DNA of 64,000 bases, taken from positions 82,387 to 146,386 of the forward strand of contig JAKFVN010000003.1 in the NCBI GenBank assembly GCA_021732145.1. Direction: 5' to 3'. This document shows positions 26,740 to 35,125 of this stretch, one piece after another (the stretch's first letter is position 1; every line of letters starts with the position of its first letter). The notes below the pieces were generated by a model, which was not told the origin of the DNA, did no database searches, and worked only from the letters and a program-made list of their open reading frames with translations. The position numbers and the translations under genes were made by a program. Source of the stretch: Alphaproteobacteria bacterium (GTDB taxonomy: Bacteria; Pseudomonadota; Alphaproteobacteria; UBA9219; RGZA01).

Positions 26740-28728
26740 TTAGGCGAGGTCTGAACTGGTGGTGGGTGATTTGCGATTTCTAAAATAGCGGCTCAGTTCA
26801 CGATATGCATCAGGATTCGTCAATGCGTCCAGAATAACTGATTGGCGGTGTGAATTACGACCTCTTTCTTTTGCCAGAATGGCGGGGTCAAGTTTGATTT
26901 CCACCCGATCACCGTTATGCAGGCGGATGCGCATGTGTTCAATATCCGGCTTTTCGGGATCAAGAATGATCTCCGATTTCAAATCAAGCCCATGAAAGAA
27001 ATTCGGGCGTTCAATATGCGTAACACCCACCGCATGCGCAACAATGCGCAGGCGCGCCGCCAAATCCGCCACGGTCGCGCCCGCTGGCAGATAAATGATG
27101 TCATTATTCGATGCATAGACAGCGATCAATTCCTTAACGGCTTCGGTTGTCTGGCCGCCCTTGGCATTGCGGACAATTTGTTGTTTGCCTGCAAATTCAA
27201 ACGGCAGCAGTTTTTGGCATGCTTCGCGCATCACCAGCAGCCATGTCAGTTTCAGTTTGGCGGCTTTGCGCACCACCTTGGGTTTTGCTGCATCGGCCTT
27301 ATACGCCACATGCGCCGCAGGCCCATATTCATTCACATGCAGCATGCGTTCACTAAGCGCCTGCAGCTCGATTTCCTTGGGCTTGCGCTGATGCTTGTTC
27401 TTGCGCGGCTGCTTGCCTTGCGGCGTTATGCTTACATTTTCGGTAATGGCATAGGTGCCATGCACCGCGCTATAGCCGTTTTCCTTCGGCGTGGTTGCAT
27501 AATCCTTGTCGCGCTTGGTGTCGGGAACAAAATTGGCAATCGCGTCGATGCGGGTATTGCGCATCAGCATATGAATGTGCAGCGATTCTTCTTTTTCAAC
27601 TTCGGCAATCGTCTTGCCGGTCTCTTCCGCGCGGCGCGCAATATGGGTATCCGATAGAATAACGCGCGTGCCGATAAAATCATGGATGAGATTATCATCC
27701 TCTAGAATCTTTTTAATCTCGGCATGCCATTTTGATTTGGGGACTTGGCGTTCCTCCATCTTGGAGGCAACTTTATTGTAAATCGATTCAATCGATTTAA
27801 GACGCACTTCCACCCTGATATCGCCCTTGTTATAACGGTCGTCCGTGTCATCGCCTTCCACGCGCAGCAGCGCGTCTTCAATTTGCGCCTTGATGTTTTC
27901 CAGAACCGCGCGCTGGCTGCGGTCATTGTGGCGGAAGGAAAAGCGTTTGGTATAGCGTTCGCGGAACGCTTTTATTTCGCGGAACACGCTGGGGTTTTCA
28001 ATGCGCAGCACCGTATTCGCCATGGCGTTGCGCAGCAGCCAGAAACCCGCCATCGATGCCAATGGCACATAAATATCTTTCACATGCTGGATTAAATTAA
28101 GCCGTTCCTGCAGCGATTGCACGCGGTAGGAATTCATCACCTTCACATGCATTTCAGTCAGGCGGATAAGCGATGCGCGCGGTTCCGATGCGGATTCAAA
28201 CAGCACCATCATCAAATAACGCTCGCGGCGCTCTTCTTCGCTTTGCGTTGGCACTTGGCGTTCCGGCGAGCTGCCCAGCGATGGCTTTAAATTCAAATTA
28301 CGGTGAATAATGGTGCTGCGAACAATGTTCGTCACTTCTTCACCAAATCTTTCCTGAAGGATGGCAAGGTAGTCCGGATTATCTCTGGTGTATGGCGGTG
28401 GCTTCATCAACTGCGCATAGGGCGGATAAAGCAATGCCGCAAGCAACGTCGCGCGGTCGGCCTTGGCATGACGCGCCAGCGCTTCAACCACCGCGATACG
28501 GTCTTGCAGAATATCATCCTGCGGTTCCAGCTTATGCTCGGCAATTAAATGCCTTGCCCACGCATTGGCTTCCATCGCCAATTGGAAATCATTGGCCATA
28601 TCAAAATCAGGAAGATACGCACCAACCTTATTCAGCACAGCTTCAATGCGAATGGCATCGGTGTTGACTTCGCGTCGTAATAAACGTCGTCCCCGAATTG
28701 CAGCTTTATAGGTAGGTCGCTTGGCCAT
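26740..28728 (-). CDS. Second RelA/SpoT-type protein with degenerate HD hydrolase region
   Basis: This 662-aa protein is colinear with Rsh but strongly diverged. In the N-terminal HD-like region the ligand motif expected as LLHDTIED reads TLLAALLYPPYAQ, so the HD pair is gone. In the synthetase region the key residues remain: LKSIESIYNKVASKM, HDFIGTRVIL (Asp), KRDKDYATTPKENGYSAVHG (an RxKD motif) and IELQALSERMLHVNEYGPAA (Glu). A TGS-like domain follows (DIIYLPAGATVADLAARLR, with VRIKLH-type ending in HNGDRVEIKLD), and the protein stops without an ACT domain. It is probably a synthetase-only or regulatory alarmone protein. It lies 94 nt downstream of rpoZ, past the rpoZ terminator, on the same strand. 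Confidence 0.8.
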   Translation of the reverse strand: MAKRPTYKAAIRGRRLLRREVNTDAIRIEAVLNKVGAYLPDFDMANDFQLAMEANAWARHLIAEHKLEPQDDILQDRIAVVEALARHAKADRATLLAALLYPPYAQLMKPPPYTRDNPDYLAILQERFGEEVTNIVRSTIIHRNLNLKPSLGSSPERQVPTQSEEERRERYLMMVLFESASEPRASLIRLTEMHVKVMNSYRVQSLQERLNLIQHVKDIYVPLASMAGFWLLRNAMANTVLRIENPSVFREIKAFRERYTKRFSFRHNDRSQRAVLENIKAQIEDALLRVEGDDTDDRYNKGDIRVEVRLKSIESIYNKVASKMEERQVPKSKWHAEIKKILEDDNLIHDFIGTRVILSDTHIARRAEETGKTIAEVEKEESLHIHMLMRNTRIDAIANFVPDTKRDKDYATTPKENGYSAVHGTYAITENVSITPQGKQPRKNKHQRKPKEIELQALSERMLHVNEYGPAAHVAYKADAAKPKVVRKAAKLKLTWLLVMREACQKLLPFEFAGKQQIVRNAKGGQTTEAVKELIAVYASNNDIIYLPAGATVADLAARLRIVAHAVGVTHIERPNFFHGLDLKSEIILDPEKPDIEHMRIRLHNGDRVEIKLDPAILAKERGRNSHRQSVILDALTNPDAYRELSRYFRNRKSPTTSSDLA

Positions 28729-28760
28729 GCATCAAGCTTACACACAAAACACCGCAAATA

Positions 28761-28786
28761 AAAAAACCCCGCATTTCTGCGGGGTC
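28761..28786 (-). terminator. Rho-independent terminator downstream of rpoZ
   Basis: Stem ACCCCGC / GCGGGGT (28766-28772 and 28779-28785) followed on the minus strand by a T-run. Confidence 0.85.
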
Positions 28787-28822
28787 TAGGACATGGTTAA
28801 AACGAATAAGCTGACGTTTTGC

Positions 28823-29242
28823 TTATTCCTTAAGATCGTCGGGCGATGCGTCTTCGAATTGCATTTCGTTCAATTCTTCATCGGCTGCGCCTTCGTCTTC
28901 ATCTTCTTCGTCTTCATCAGCGCCAGCCATGCCTTCGGCCATTGCCGCGGCGGCGGTCGCCCATTTTTGCTCTTCGGCCATCAATTCTTTTAATTCTTCT
29001 TCGCTGCTGTCGCTATCCACGCGGCGCTGGTAACCCTTCACCAGATTTTCCTTCATGCCATCGAGGCTGAGTTTTTCTTCCGCGATTTCGCGAAGCGCAA
29101 CCACCGGATTTTTATCGCGGTCGCGATCAACTTGCAGGGCTGCGCCCGATGCAATTTCGCGTGCGCGCTGGCCAGCCATCATCACTAATTCAAAACGATT
29201 GGGAACAAGTAAAATGCAATCTTCAACAGTAACGCGTGCCAT
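28823..29242 (-). CDS. rpoZ: RNA polymerase omega subunit with long acidic tail
   Basis: Omega helps assemble RNA polymerase and, in proteobacteria, forms part of a ppGpp-binding site. The N-terminal ~60 residues are typical: [20 protein letters not shown] and [20 protein letters not shown], then [15 protein letters not shown]. The 139-aa protein is longer than E. coli omega. Its C-terminal ~45 residues are a strongly acidic low-complexity tail (Asp/Glu runs around [20 protein letters not shown]). It lies just upstream of the RSH-like gene, an arrangement related to the rpoZ-spoT pairing of other proteobacteria. Confidence 0.95.
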   Translation of the reverse strand: MARVTVEDCILLVPNRFELVMMAGQRAREIASGAALQVDRDRDKNPVVALREIAEEKLSLDGMKENLVKGYQRRVDSDSSEEELKELMAEEQKWATAAAAMAEGMAGADEDEEDEDEGAADEELNEMQFEDASPDDLKE

Positions 29243-29449
29243 AGAGCAACATCCTATTATATGGAGTGATTATTAAGGGTTTTGATAATGACCAGAATGG
29301 TTTTTGTAAACAACTAATTGAATAAGGCGGCTTTACGGCAGCTTGCGCTCACTTAAAAAACAGGGTAATGCTATGAACAGATTAGCTTTTCGGGAATAAA
29401 TCAAAAAAAGTAAATAACCAAAAATGTGGGATTTTTAGGAGATACTGCC

Positions 29450-30124
29450 ATGCTGTTTTATAAAGAAGAGCGCTGCGCGCTGTTTATTGATGGCGCAAAT
29501 TTATACGCCGCCGCCCGCGGCCTTGGCTTTGATATCGACTACCGCCGCCTTTTGGAAGTATTCGCACAGCGCGGCCGCCTTATTCGCGCTTTCTATTACA
29601 CCGCTTTGGTAGAAGACCAGGAATACTCCCCTATCCGCCCGCTGGTGGATTGGCTGGATTACAATGGTTACTCGATGGTGACCAAGCCAACCAAGGAATA
29701 CACCGATGCATTTGGTCGCCGCAAAATCAAAGGCAATATGGATATTGAATTGGCCATCGACGTGCTCGAAATGGCTGAAAAAGTTGACCACATCATCATC
29801 TTCTCCGGCGATGGCGATTTCCGCCGCCTGGTGGAGGCCTGCCAGCGCAAGGGCGTGCGCGTCAGCGTTGTATCCACCATGCGTTCATCCCCGCCAATGG
29901 TAGCCGATGAATTGCGCCGCGCCGCTGATAACTTCATTGAACTTGCCGAGCTTGCAAATTTAATCGCACGTGCTGGCGGTCAAAACGCAGCCGCTGGCCC
30001 ACAGCCGCATGGTCAATCCATGAACAGCCGCAACGACCAGCCATCACGTGAACCATCGCCCATCCTTGATGACATGGATGAAGATGGTGATGAAGCAGCC
30101 GATAGCAATTCACAGGTTGCGTAA
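29450..30124 (+). CDS. NYN domain (LabA/DUF88-like) putative RNase
   Basis: This protein of ~224 aa has a PIN-like NYN domain and a disordered C-terminus. The acidic active-site residues are visible in ALFIDGANLYAAARGLGFDI, in KGNMDIELAIDVLEMAEKVD and in IIIFSGDGDFRRLVEACQRK. The domain is followed by an unstructured tail rich in Gln, Asn, Ser and acidic residues. NYN proteins are predicted or shown endoribonucleases; the target is unknown. The start is ATG 29450 because AGGAGA sits 7 nt upstream; GTG 29426 has no ribosome-binding site. It is divergent from rpoZ. Confidence 0.88.
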   Translation: MLFYKEERCALFIDGANLYAAARGLGFDIDYRRLLEVFAQRGRLIRAFYYTALVEDQEYSPIRPLVDWLDYNGYSMVTKPTKEYTDAFGRRKIKGNMDIELAIDVLEMAEKVDHIIIFSGDGDFRRLVEACQRKGVRVSVVSTMRSSPPMVADELRRAADNFIELAELANLIARAGGQNAAAGPQPHGQSMNSRNDQPSREPSPILDDMDEDGDEAADSNSQVA

Positions 30125-30141
30125 AACTGCTATCCCATTTT

Positions 30142-30237
30142 GTCATTGCGAAGGGGCTTTACGCCCCTGAAGCAATCCATTTTACTTATCATACTATTTC
30201 TGGATTGCTTCGTCGCCTAAAGGCTCCTCGCAATGAC
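30142..30237. repeat. MITE-like inverted repeat supplying a start codon
   Basis: This 96-bp element has long imperfect terminal inverted repeats. The left end is GTCATTGCGAAGGGGC and runs into GAAGCAATCCA; the right end is its reverse complement (TGGATTGCTTCGTCG... to CGCAATGAC). A small hairpin GGGGC-ttta-cGCCCC is nested in the left arm. Repeats with these ends (gtcattgcga...gaagcaatcc) recur in many bacterial genomes as small non-autonomous palindromic elements. The ATG of the next gene lies in its last nine bases. Confidence 0.75.
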
Positions 30238-31192
30238 GTTTAATCTTCTTTTTGTCGTTCATCGTTATCCGCCATTCCCCGGCGGGTCTGAATACTATGT
30301 GCGCGATATGGCGGAAGCTGCGGTTGCCGCAGGTCATGCCGCATCCGTTTTATGCGGCCAACATGAAGGCGACCGTAACGGTGTTCACGTCACCAGCGAT
30401 GGCAGCATTCTTTCCAAAAAATTTGATTTGATTATCGTGCATGGCGCGGATGTTGCTATTCAGGATTTTGTGCTGAAAAACGCCGCGAAAATTCCATCGC
30501 CCATTCTTTATATGCTTATCCTGCCATCGCAAACGCCGGTGGCGCTGGAAGCATTGCAAAACGCGCGCTGGCTGGGCTGCTCCACACCGGCGGATTGGGC
30601 GCATGCTGAAAAGCACAATGTCGCGCATAAGGCCGTTGAAGTACGCCACGGCATTTGCCGCGACTTAACAACAGGCCGCGAAGGGTTTCGCGCCGCATAC
30701 ACCATCACCACGCCAAAGATGTTTTTATCCTGCGGCGGGTATTGGCCGCACAAAAGAATGCGTGAGCTGGTGGATGTGTTCAACCAAACTGGTTTGACAG
30801 ATACCACGCTGGTACTCACGGGTTACGATAACCGCGCGAATGCGATGCCTGCTGCATCCCAATTCGTAAAACCATTATTGTTCGATGATAAGCAAATCGT
30901 GATGGATGCGATGCGTGAAGCCGACCTCCTCATCCTCCATTCGGAAAAGGAAGGGTTCGGCCTTGTGCTTTTGGAAGCCATGCTGAACGAAACCCCGTGG
31001 GCGGCGCGGCGCATTGCGGGCGCGGAGCTGATGCAACAAGTCGGCTTTACTTACTCTAACGACGCGGAATTGCTGCATTTTATGCGCGACTTCAAACGGA
31101 ATCCGGTTCAGATTAAAAAGGCATATGATTACGTCACATCCAATCATCTTATCGAACACACGCTTTCCGACATCCTCAAAGTCCTTGCATGA
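30233..31192 (+). CDS. GT4 family glycosyltransferase
   Basis: This 319-aa GT-B fold enzyme has the acceptor-side start FNLLFVVHRYPPFPGGSEYY. The donor-side motif is LLILHSEKEGFGLVLLEAML (E-x7-E nucleotide-sugar pattern), and SCGGYWPHKRMRELVDVFNQ marks the start of the C-terminal lobe. The donor and acceptor are unknown. The only usable start, ATG 30233, is inside the terminal repeat of a palindromic element. An in-frame TAA lies 13 nt upstream and there is no Shine-Dalgarno. It heads a four-gene cluster coupled by overlapping starts (next ATG at 31189). Confidence 0.88.
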   Translation: MTFNLLFVVHRYPPFPGGSEYYVRDMAEAAVAAGHAASVLCGQHEGDRNGVHVTSDGSILSKKFDLIIVHGADVAIQDFVLKNAAKIPSPILYMLILPSQTPVALEALQNARWLGCSTPADWAHAEKHNVAHKAVEVRHGICRDLTTGREGFRAAYTITTPKMFLSCGGYWPHKRMRELVDVFNQTGLTDTTLVLTGYDNRANAMPAASQFVKPLLFDDKQIVMDAMREADLLILHSEKEGFGLVLLEAMLNETPWAARRIAGAELMQQVGFTYSNDAELLHFMRDFKRNPVQIKKAYDYVTSNHLIEHTLSDILKVLA

Positions 31193-31737
31193 TTATTGAT
31201 CTTGGCTCCGGCCCACATCCCAAACCCGATGCAAATATCTGCGTCGATTTTCACCCGTGGCCGCGCGTTAATGTGCAGCATGATTTGCGCAAGCTTCCCT
31301 ACCCCTTTGCAGATGACATGGCAGATAAAATTTATTTTGGCGATGTAATTGAACATCTGGATAAATTCATTGCGCCATCGGTACTCAAGGATATTCTACG
31401 CATTTTAAAACCCGGCGGCGTTCTTGATATAACCTGCCCTGATGCGCGCTGGGTGGCTGAACGCATTGCCAAAAATGACTGGGCAGAACAGGCCAATGTG
31501 CCGTGGCTGAACCCCACCGGCGATGCGTTTGAAGACGCGATGTCGTATTTATTCGGTGGCTGGATGACCGAAAGCGAATACAAAATTCCCGGCATGGGCC
31601 ATATCAACGGCTTTGATGAAACCAAGCTGAAACGCATGCTATTGGAAGCAGGCTTTAAAACCGCGCAGCGCGTGGATGATACGCGAAACCCCGTGCCAGC
31701 ACGCAATTCCATCCTTCGCATGGTGGCAACCAAATGA
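31189..31737 (+). CDS. Class I SAM-dependent methyltransferase
   Basis: This small 182-aa methyltransferase-fold protein has the short motif I IIDLGSGPHPKPDANICVD, an acidic-residue strand DKIYFGDVIEHLDKF, and the post-II motif LRILKPGGVLDITCPDARWV. Such compact enzymes in glycan clusters often methylate a sugar or cap a chain. The target here is unknown. It overlaps both neighbours by 4 nt, so it belongs to the glycan cluster. Confidence 0.85.
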   Translation: MIIDLGSGPHPKPDANICVDFHPWPRVNVQHDLRKLPYPFADDMADKIYFGDVIEHLDKFIAPSVLKDILRILKPGGVLDITCPDARWVAERIAKNDWAEQANVPWLNPTGDAFEDAMSYLFGGWMTESEYKIPGMGHINGFDETKLKRMLLEAGFKTAQRVDDTRNPVPARNSILRMVATK

Positions 31738-32582
31738 CGCAAGATTTAGTTATCGGCTCCATCACCGGATATGATTTTGAGGCAATAAGACCGTGGGTTG
31801 TGTCGCTGGAACGCTCCGGCTTTTCCGGCATGAAGGCGATGCTGTGCTATAACATCAAGCAACCCGTTATCAACGAACTGGCATCGCGCGGCTTCACTAT
31901 TTTTGCCTTTGAGCAAAACAACGAAGGCGTTGTGTATACCAAACCCTTCAACATCGTGGTTGAACGTTTCCTGCATATGTGGCTGTTCCTGCAAGGCGCA
32001 CGTGAAAAATATAATCTGCGTTATCTCATTGCGCCCGATGTGCGCGATGTGTTGTTTCAATCCAACCCCAGCACTTGGATTGAACAGAATATCGGCAATA
32101 AAAAAATCATCGCGCCGCAAGAATCGATTGCGTATGAACACGAAAACTGGGGCAAACAAAACCTGCTGCAAAGCTATGGCGGCGATATTTATTCTGCCTT
32201 TGGCAAAAACACCATCATCAATGCAGGAACCATTGCTGGCGAAATTGATACGATGGTTGATTTGTTCCTGACGGTCTATTTGGCATCAAAAGCCGGCCAA
32301 TCGATTAATCCCGATCAGGCCGCGCTTAACATCATCCTTAATACCAAGGTCTACCGCGATATCACCTATTTCGCGCCAGCCAATGCGGGCTGGGCATGCC
32401 AATTGGGCGTCACGGCAGACCCTGTTAAAATTTCTGGCTACCGCCCGCATCTAACCGAAGCCGAACCCCGATTTGACGGCAATACGGTGCGCACGCAATC
32501 CGGCGCGGCGTTCACGCTGGTGCATCAATATGACCGCGTGCCCACATGGCGCGATGCGCTTTTGAAAAAATATGGAGCATAA
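31734..32582 (+). CDS. Putative GT-A-type glycosyltransferase of unrecognised family
   Basis: This 282-aa protein has features of a nucleotide-diphospho-sugar transferase. It has an N-terminal strand-helix with IGSITGYDFEAIRPWVVSLE, a DxxD-like acidic motif in YLIAPDVRDVLFQSNPSTWI, the aromatic loop ESIAYEHENWGKQNL, INAGTIAGEIDTM, and NPDQAALNIILN. The pattern resembles eukaryotic-like or phage GT families that read DVRDV... as the metal-binding site, but I cannot name the family. Its 4-nt overlap with the methyltransferase gene and position before a GT2 enzyme support a glycan role. Confidence 0.65.
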   Translation: MTQDLVIGSITGYDFEAIRPWVVSLERSGFSGMKAMLCYNIKQPVINELASRGFTIFAFEQNNEGVVYTKPFNIVVERFLHMWLFLQGAREKYNLRYLIAPDVRDVLFQSNPSTWIEQNIGNKKIIAPQESIAYEHENWGKQNLLQSYGGDIYSAFGKNTIINAGTIAGEIDTMVDLFLTVYLASKAGQSINPDQAALNIILNTKVYRDITYFAPANAGWACQLGVTADPVKISGYRPHLTEAEPRFDGNTVRTQSGAAFTLVHQYDRVPTWRDALLKKYGA

Positions 32583-32583
32583 T

Positions 32584-33519
32584 ATGCCGATTTTCTCCGC
32601 CGTCATCTGCACCTATAACCGCTACGATGTGTTGCCGCGCGCGATTGAAAGTTTGCAAAAACAAACACTTCCTGCATCTGAATTCGATATTTGGGTGATT
32701 GATAATTCGCCTGCTGGCGCGGAACGCCAGGCATCATCCGACCGCTGGGGAAAAACACCCGGTTTAACCTATGCCACTGTTGACCGCGCAGGTTTATCCA
32801 ATGCGCGCAATCTTGCCGCGCAACATGCACAAGGCGAATTTATTGTGTATTTGGATGATGATGCAGTGGCCGCGCCCACACTCCTCACCGAATATAAAAA
32901 GGCGTTTGAACAATTGGGTTCTAGCTGCGCCGTGATTGGCGGTAAAGTTATTCCTGATTACGCGATTGCACGCCCCGCATGGCTTGATAACCGCCTCCTC
33001 ACCTTTCTTTCGTTGTGTGATTTCGGCGATGCGACCAAGCTGCTGACGGGCAGCGATGAACCCGTTGGCGCAAATATCGCATTCCGTAAATCGGCATTAG
33101 TACAAAGCGGCGGGTTTAATCCTGCCCTTGGCCGCAACGGTTTGGAAATTCACAGCCTGTTATCCGGCGAGGAATCCGATTGTCTGCGCCGCATTAAATC
33201 CCTTGGTCATAGCATTGGTTATGCACCATTGGCGCTTGCTACCCATTCCATTCCGGCTTCTCGCTTAACGCATGCATGGTTTCGCAAGCGCAGCGCATGG
33301 CAAGCTACATCCGACCAGATGCTGTATACGCTGAATGATAATGCAGTGGCGGTTTTTAAAAATGCGATTGAGCATTACATTGCCCAAGTACCGGCAGAGC
33401 ATAAGAACACCATGGGCTTTAACTGGGATACGCAGGATCCTGAATTATTCTTCCGCCAGATAAATGCGATTGGGATGTTTACGCGCCTGATGCTCGCCAA
33501 CGGCAAGATGTCAGATTAA
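32584..33519 (+). CDS. GT2 family glycosyltransferase
   Basis: This GT-A enzyme of ~311 aa has FSAVICTYNRYDVLPRAIES, DIWVIDNSPAGAERQ, LSNARNLAAQHAQGEFIVYL followed by the DDDA metal-binding triad, and GANIAFRKSALVQSGGFNPA. The likely catalytic GEESD-type motif is LLSGEESDCLRRIKSLGH. The start at 32584 has GGAG 6 nt upstream, overlapping the stop of the preceding gene. A nearby in-frame ATG (32572) would add MEHN. It is the last gene of the cluster, and its stop overlaps the stop of the convergent gene at 33516. Confidence 0.9.
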   Translation: MPIFSAVICTYNRYDVLPRAIESLQKQTLPASEFDIWVIDNSPAGAERQASSDRWGKTPGLTYATVDRAGLSNARNLAAQHAQGEFIVYLDDDAVAAPTLLTEYKKAFEQLGSSCAVIGGKVIPDYAIARPAWLDNRLLTFLSLCDFGDATKLLTGSDEPVGANIAFRKSALVQSGGFNPALGRNGLEIHSLLSGEESDCLRRIKSLGHSIGYAPLALATHSIPASRLTHAWFRKRSAWQATSDQMLYTLNDNAVAVFKNAIEHYIAQVPAEHKNTMGFNWDTQDPELFFRQINAIGMFTRLMLANGKMSD

Positions 33520-34043
33520 CGGGTAAGGGAAACAGGCATCGCATTGGTTTGCAATCCTGTTGCGACATTTGATTGAAGCGGGCCCGTTACGCCAATGCGC
33601 GGCCCCTGACGCAAATCTTCTCCAACAACCGTTGGCATGGCCACAGGGTTGCCCAAGGGAACAACACCCACTTCGTTTTGGCGGTCATTCGTATAATAGC
33701 GCCTATAGAAATCACCGCTAATCGTGGAGCCTTTGTCCTTGTCGGGCTTCTGATCGGGAGCAGCCACAGATGTATCCAAACCGGTTCCGGTTAGCTTTCT
33801 GAAAATGGATCCGGCCCTATCGGCAATTGATGTCAGCGTTTTATCCGACATGGTGGCAGAACTTATAATCCCCGTTGCCGCCGCAAGACCTGCAACACCC
33901 GCCACCGCAGCAATCACCGGCGCTGCAGCCACAATAAGCGGCGCAGTAGCAACCATGGCTGTAATACCTGCTGCACCCGCAACGATGCCGAGGCCTACAG
34001 ACCCGCCAAATAGTCTTGCTCTGAGTGTATTTGCATCAGCCAT
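33516..34043 (-). CDS. Gly/Ala-rich membrane protein of unknown function
   Basis: I do not recognise this 175-aa protein. Residues ~10-62 are an Ala/Gly/Val-rich hydrophobic region long enough for two TM helices (FGGSVGLGIVAGAAGITAMV, then VIAAVAGVAGLAAATGIISS), with glycine-zipper spacing. The C-terminal ~110 residues are polar, with a Lys/Asp-rich linker (PDQKPDKDKGSTISGD) and Tyr-rich YRRYYTNDR. It could be a small membrane-associated or secreted effector-like protein, but no function is supported. Its stop overlaps the GT2 stop. The 223-nt AT-rich gap upstream separates it from the next divergent gene. Confidence 0.6.
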   Translation of the reverse strand: MADANTLRARLFGGSVGLGIVAGAAGITAMVATAPLIVAAAPVIAAVAGVAGLAAATGIISSATMSDKTLTSIADRAGSIFRKLTGTGLDTSVAAPDQKPDKDKGSTISGDFYRRYYTNDRQNEVGVVPLGNPVAMPTVVGEDLRQGPRIGVTGPLQSNVATGLQTNAMPVSLTR

Positions 34044-34266
34044 AATTGCTGCTCATCATAATGAATGATCTAAATATATCTTCTCATCCTAGTAGGTTTT
34101 TCTTAACGCCTTATAAAAAGCCCAAAAATTCTGCATTTCTTTTACCAATGGTTAACCACGTTTTTTATGCTTGGATTAACAGGTGCCGATTATACTGAAT
34201 GCTTACTAACCAATTTTTTGATCACCTAAATTTTTAAAAAGCCACTTTTTTTATAAAGATTGCATT

Positions 34267-35055
34267 ATGGGTTCTGGCATTACTGGTTCATATGAAACTG
34301 TAGGTACCGTACAGGTTTCAAAGATCGATAACACACCCAACAGTGTGGTAAAGCCGAATGTGCGCTTTGACATTATGCAAGGCCATTTGCATGGCGTTGC
34401 CGAAGACAAGGTTGGCCAAAGTTTAGAAAACAAGATTTTCAAAGACCGTTGCCCGCTCAACGGCGTCGAGCTCACCCAAATCGGTCAGGAATTCGGCATC
34501 AACTTTGCCGTGAACGCCAATCCGCGTGAAGGGTTCCGTCTGCGCATTTGCGATGGCAAGGAAGCCGCGGATGAACTGACCCAATACCAGATTATGAAGG
34601 GCGGTTATGATGGCCGCAAAAAAGTGCTGACCGAAATTCAACGTGACCACATTCCTGAGCTTGATAACCCGTTTATCAGCATGGATATGTATATGCGTGA
34701 AGAATCGGTTGAGCGCCTCCTTGGCCCACTTCCCAACAATTTACGTGAAGGTACCCTTGATAAATGGCGTGAAATGGGCTGGCGCAGTGAAGCCCAGCGC
34801 ATCATCAAAAACATCAATGGCTATAACCCTATTCACAATGAAATTTGCCGTATTACCAAGAAATACGTGGCACGCGAGCTGACCGAAGAAGAAGCGCAAT
34901 GGCATCCAAAAGACCCGGATCAGCATCTGTTCCATGAAGACGAGATTTATGAAGTGCACGTGACCAAAGTTGCGATGCTGCCAAAGATCCGCTACTTGGG
35001 TGGCCTTCTTTCCACGCTGGCGCAAATCCGCACCGCACTTGATATTAAAAACTAA
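34267..35055 (+). CDS. Soluble protein of unknown function
   Basis: This 262-aa protein is not recognised. It has no signal peptide or TM segment. The sequence has a charged mixed alpha/beta character, for example VGQSLENKIFKDRCPLNGVE and IISMDMYMREE-like acidic helices. Other recognisable stretches are WREMGWRSEAQRIIKNINGY and RELTEEEAQWHPKDPDQHLF. Met and Trp placement suggests a folded globular protein. It is monocistronic, with an AT-rich upstream gap and its own terminator. Its codon usage looks like its neighbours', so recent transfer is not indicated. Confidence 0.65.
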   Translation: MGSGITGSYETVGTVQVSKIDNTPNSVVKPNVRFDIMQGHLHGVAEDKVGQSLENKIFKDRCPLNGVELTQIGQEFGINFAVNANPREGFRLRICDGKEAADELTQYQIMKGGYDGRKKVLTEIQRDHIPELDNPFISMDMYMREESVERLLGPLPNNLREGTLDKWREMGWRSEAQRIIKNINGYNPIHNEICRITKKYVARELTEEEAQWHPKDPDQHLFHEDEIYEVHVTKVAMLPKIRYLGGLLSTLAQIRTALDIKN

Positions 35056-35078
35056 GTTTAGTTCTTGATACAAAAATC

Positions 35079-35105
35079 AAACGCGCCTTACGGCGCGTTT
35101 TTTTA
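35079..35105 (+). terminator. Rho-independent terminator after the 34.3-kb gene
   Basis: Stem AAACGCGCC / GGCGCGTTT with loop ttac, followed by a T-run. It sits between two convergent genes (the other is recN). Confidence 0.88.
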
Positions 35106-35125
35106 TCCCTAAATTTTCGAGTAAA

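Noticed and set aside
26917..27657. A 246-aa plus-strand frame inside the second RSH gene
   Set aside because: It is antisense to a reading frame with conserved RSH motifs; the product shows no domain.
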